A DNA stretch of 14,611 bases from the NCBI GenBank assembly GCA_004556925.1, contig SFFI01000025.1:1-14611 (forward strand). Direction: 5' to 3'. Shown in pieces: positions 13,402 to 14,611 of this stretch; the first letter of the stretch is position 1; each line of letters opens with the position of its first letter. Both the position numbers and the translations under genes were made by a program. The DNA is from Clostridiales bacterium (GTDB taxonomy: Bacteria > Bacillota > Clostridia > Saccharofermentanales > DTU023). The notes under the pieces are model-generated. The model did no database searches. It was not told the DNA's origin and saw only the letters and a list, made by a program, of their open reading frames with translations.

Positions 13402-14611
13402 TTACTTCTCATTTTGCAGAAGAATCATGGTAGCATACTTCCCACCCAACTTAATTAGTTCTTCATGACTTCCTTGTTCTACGATTTTTCCACTTTCAAT
13501 CAAAACAATTCTGTTAGCTACATTCAAATTATATAATTTCTGAGTTACTAACAGGGTAATTTTTCCGTTGCTCAAGTGATGTACTGTATTACGGATTGTT
13601 TGTTCTGCTTCAGCATCAACACTTGATGTAGGTTCATCTAGTATTAAAACAGAATATTCTCTATAGAATGTTCTTGCAAGAGCAAGTTTTTGTGATTGAC
13701 CAGTGGATAATTCCAGACCATCAGACTCAAACATTTTTGTAATTGGCTGATCGAAGCCTTTGGGTGATCTTTTCAAGATGTCTTGTGAAGAACTTTTACA
13801 TAGCATTTCATACATTTTTGATTCGTATCTCAAAATCCTATTACTCGCAGACATCTTTCGGTTATCAACTTGTTGATTAATATTATCTTTGTCAAACAAA
13901 TTTTCGTACTCATTATAGTTATTGTTACTAAGCAAGAAATTATCTCTCAAATTAAATGGAAAATTTTGCATATTCTGAAAATAAACACTAAACTGCTTGC
14001 GTATTGATTTCACAGTATAATCTTTTATATCAATGCCGTTGACAGTAATTAAACCGGCAGTTGGATCGTACATCCTCAACAAAAGTTTTATTAGAGAACT
14101 TTTTCCGGAACCATTTTTGCCAACAATTGCAACCGTCTCGTTCAAATCAAATCTCAAGGAGATATTTTGTAAAACGTAAGGTTCTTCATCAGAATAGCGG
14201 AAAGACACATTAACAAATTCTATGGAATGAATCGGCTCATTTAGTTCGATAATTCCATCTGTAATACTATTTCTAACATTTTGAAATTCTTGTAGATTGT
14301 TAAAACGTAGGCGATTTTCATATATCATCGCCAATGCGCTGATAAAACTTATAACTCCCATAGAGAGTTGCTGTGACAACTCTATCGTTAAAGTAAAATC
14401 TCCCACCGCTACACTTCCTTGCATAACATTGATAGCTTGAATATATGCTATGAATAGAATAACTACCTGTGGAAGTAAACTTAGACTGTTAGTAACAAAA
14501 TTTTGTTTGCGATTAAGAAATTTTCTTGCCGAAAACAAATTCGCCCAAAGCTTTTTATAGCGCGTTATAAAGTTATCCTGCACATTGAATAATCTTATAT
14601 CTTGAGCGAAT
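13402..14611 (-). CDS. ABC exporter, fused membrane and ATPase domains (5' part beyond the window)
   Basis: The reading frame is open to the right edge (FAQDIRLFNVQDNFITRYKKL), so the N-terminal membrane helices lie outside. The visible part holds the last membrane segments (LLPQVVILFIAYIQAINV and a second helix pair) and a complete ATPase domain: Walker A GKNGSGKSS (about 14100-14124), Q-loop FQN, signature LSTGQ (normally LSGGQ), Walker B VLILDEPTSSVD with the catalytic Glu. The H-loop position reads VTQKL where SHRL is usual, so the switch histidine is Gln. About 75 residues between Q-loop and signature form an Asn/Ser-rich insertion. Such exporters often move peptides or bacteriocins, but the substrate cannot be told here. 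The gene is much more A+T-rich than its neighbours, suggesting transfer. Confidence 0.88.
   Translation of the reverse strand, partial: FAQDIRLFNVQDNFITRYKKLWANLFSARKFLNRKQNFVTNSLSLLPQVVILFIAYIQAINVMQGSVAVGDFTLTIELSQQLSMGVISFISALAMIYENRLRFNNLQEFQNVRNSITDGIIELNEPIHSIEFVNVSFRYSDEEPYVLQNISLRFDLNETVAIVGKNGSGKSSLIKLLLRMYDPTAGLITVNGIDIKDYTVKSIRKQFSVYFQNMQNFPFNLRDNFLLSNNNYNEYENLFDKDNINQQVDNRKMSASNRILRYESKMYEMLCKSSSQDILKRSPKGFDQPITKMFESDGLELSTGQSQKLALARTFYREYSVLILDEPTSSVDAEAEQTIRNTVHHLSNGKITLLVTQKLYNLNVANRIVLIESGKIVEQGSHEELIKLGGKYATMILLQNEK

Noticed and set aside
12627..13402. Genomic island integrated at tRNA-Val with the exporter as cargo
   Set aside because: Islands insert at the tRNA 3' end, which here faces citF, whereas the exporter is on the 5' side. 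I see no duplicated tRNA tail or intact integrase.
13227..13412. 61-codon minus-strand frame whose ATG overlaps the exporter stop (ATGA)
   Set aside because: The overlap looks like translational coupling, but the product is low-complexity and probably the antisense of a decayed plus-strand fragment.

Overview
The window looks like chromosomal DNA of a mid-G+C Gram-positive anaerobe (Bacillota, probably Clostridia). This is inferred from strong AGGAGG-type ribosome binding sites with ATG, GTG and TTG starts, a DUF1847 metal-binding-type protein, a BspA-type leucine-rich secreted protein, a very large peptide-binding protein and a citDEF citrate lyase operon. The last gene (ABC exporter, 13.4 kb to the end) is clearly more A+T-rich than the rest. 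No species is claimed.

Layout. 1-680: gene-free, with a 188-bp inverted-repeat element, a 65-bp dispersed repeat, a minus-strand terminator and a compact multi-branched fold. 686-3100 (-): large secreted solute-binding protein, apparently a single-gene unit. 3290-3973 (+): DUF1847 protein, divergent from it. 4034-8027 (-): three-gene unit with a promoter near 8150 and a terminator near 3970. It reads LRR secreted protein, then RsiV/DUF3298-like secreted protein, then a 191-residue protein of unknown function. The first two share a homologous C-terminal domain, and both are broken: one frameshift each in a G/C run, plus an in-frame amber stop in the second.

8.2-9.75 kb is about 1.5 kb without genes, packed with unrelated local repeats. 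They are a 63-bp array carrying a strict 27-bp GTGRAA...TTYCAC palindrome, a four-armed GTTGGCAA/TTGCCAAC structure, 40-bp x2, 31-bp x3 plus an inverted copy, a second 188-bp element, 28-bp x4 and 26-bp x2. The two 188-bp elements have the same outer flanks, but their interiors lie in opposite orientation, as expected if the interior flips between its perfect 19-bp inverted repeats.

9831-12394 (+): citD-citE-citF, tightly coupled, ending at a terminator. The genes for making and attaching the prosthetic group (citC, citX, citG) are not here. Then come a tRNA-Val(GAC) gene (-) with its own promoter and terminator, about 700 bp with no convincing gene, and the 3' part of an ABC exporter gene (-) running off the right edge.

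Functionally, the citrate lyase genes point to citrate fermentation. The binding protein suggests peptide uptake with a permease encoded elsewhere, and the LRR/RsiV-like operon appears to be a decaying or phase-variable cell-surface module. The most unusual material is the non-coding repeat block.
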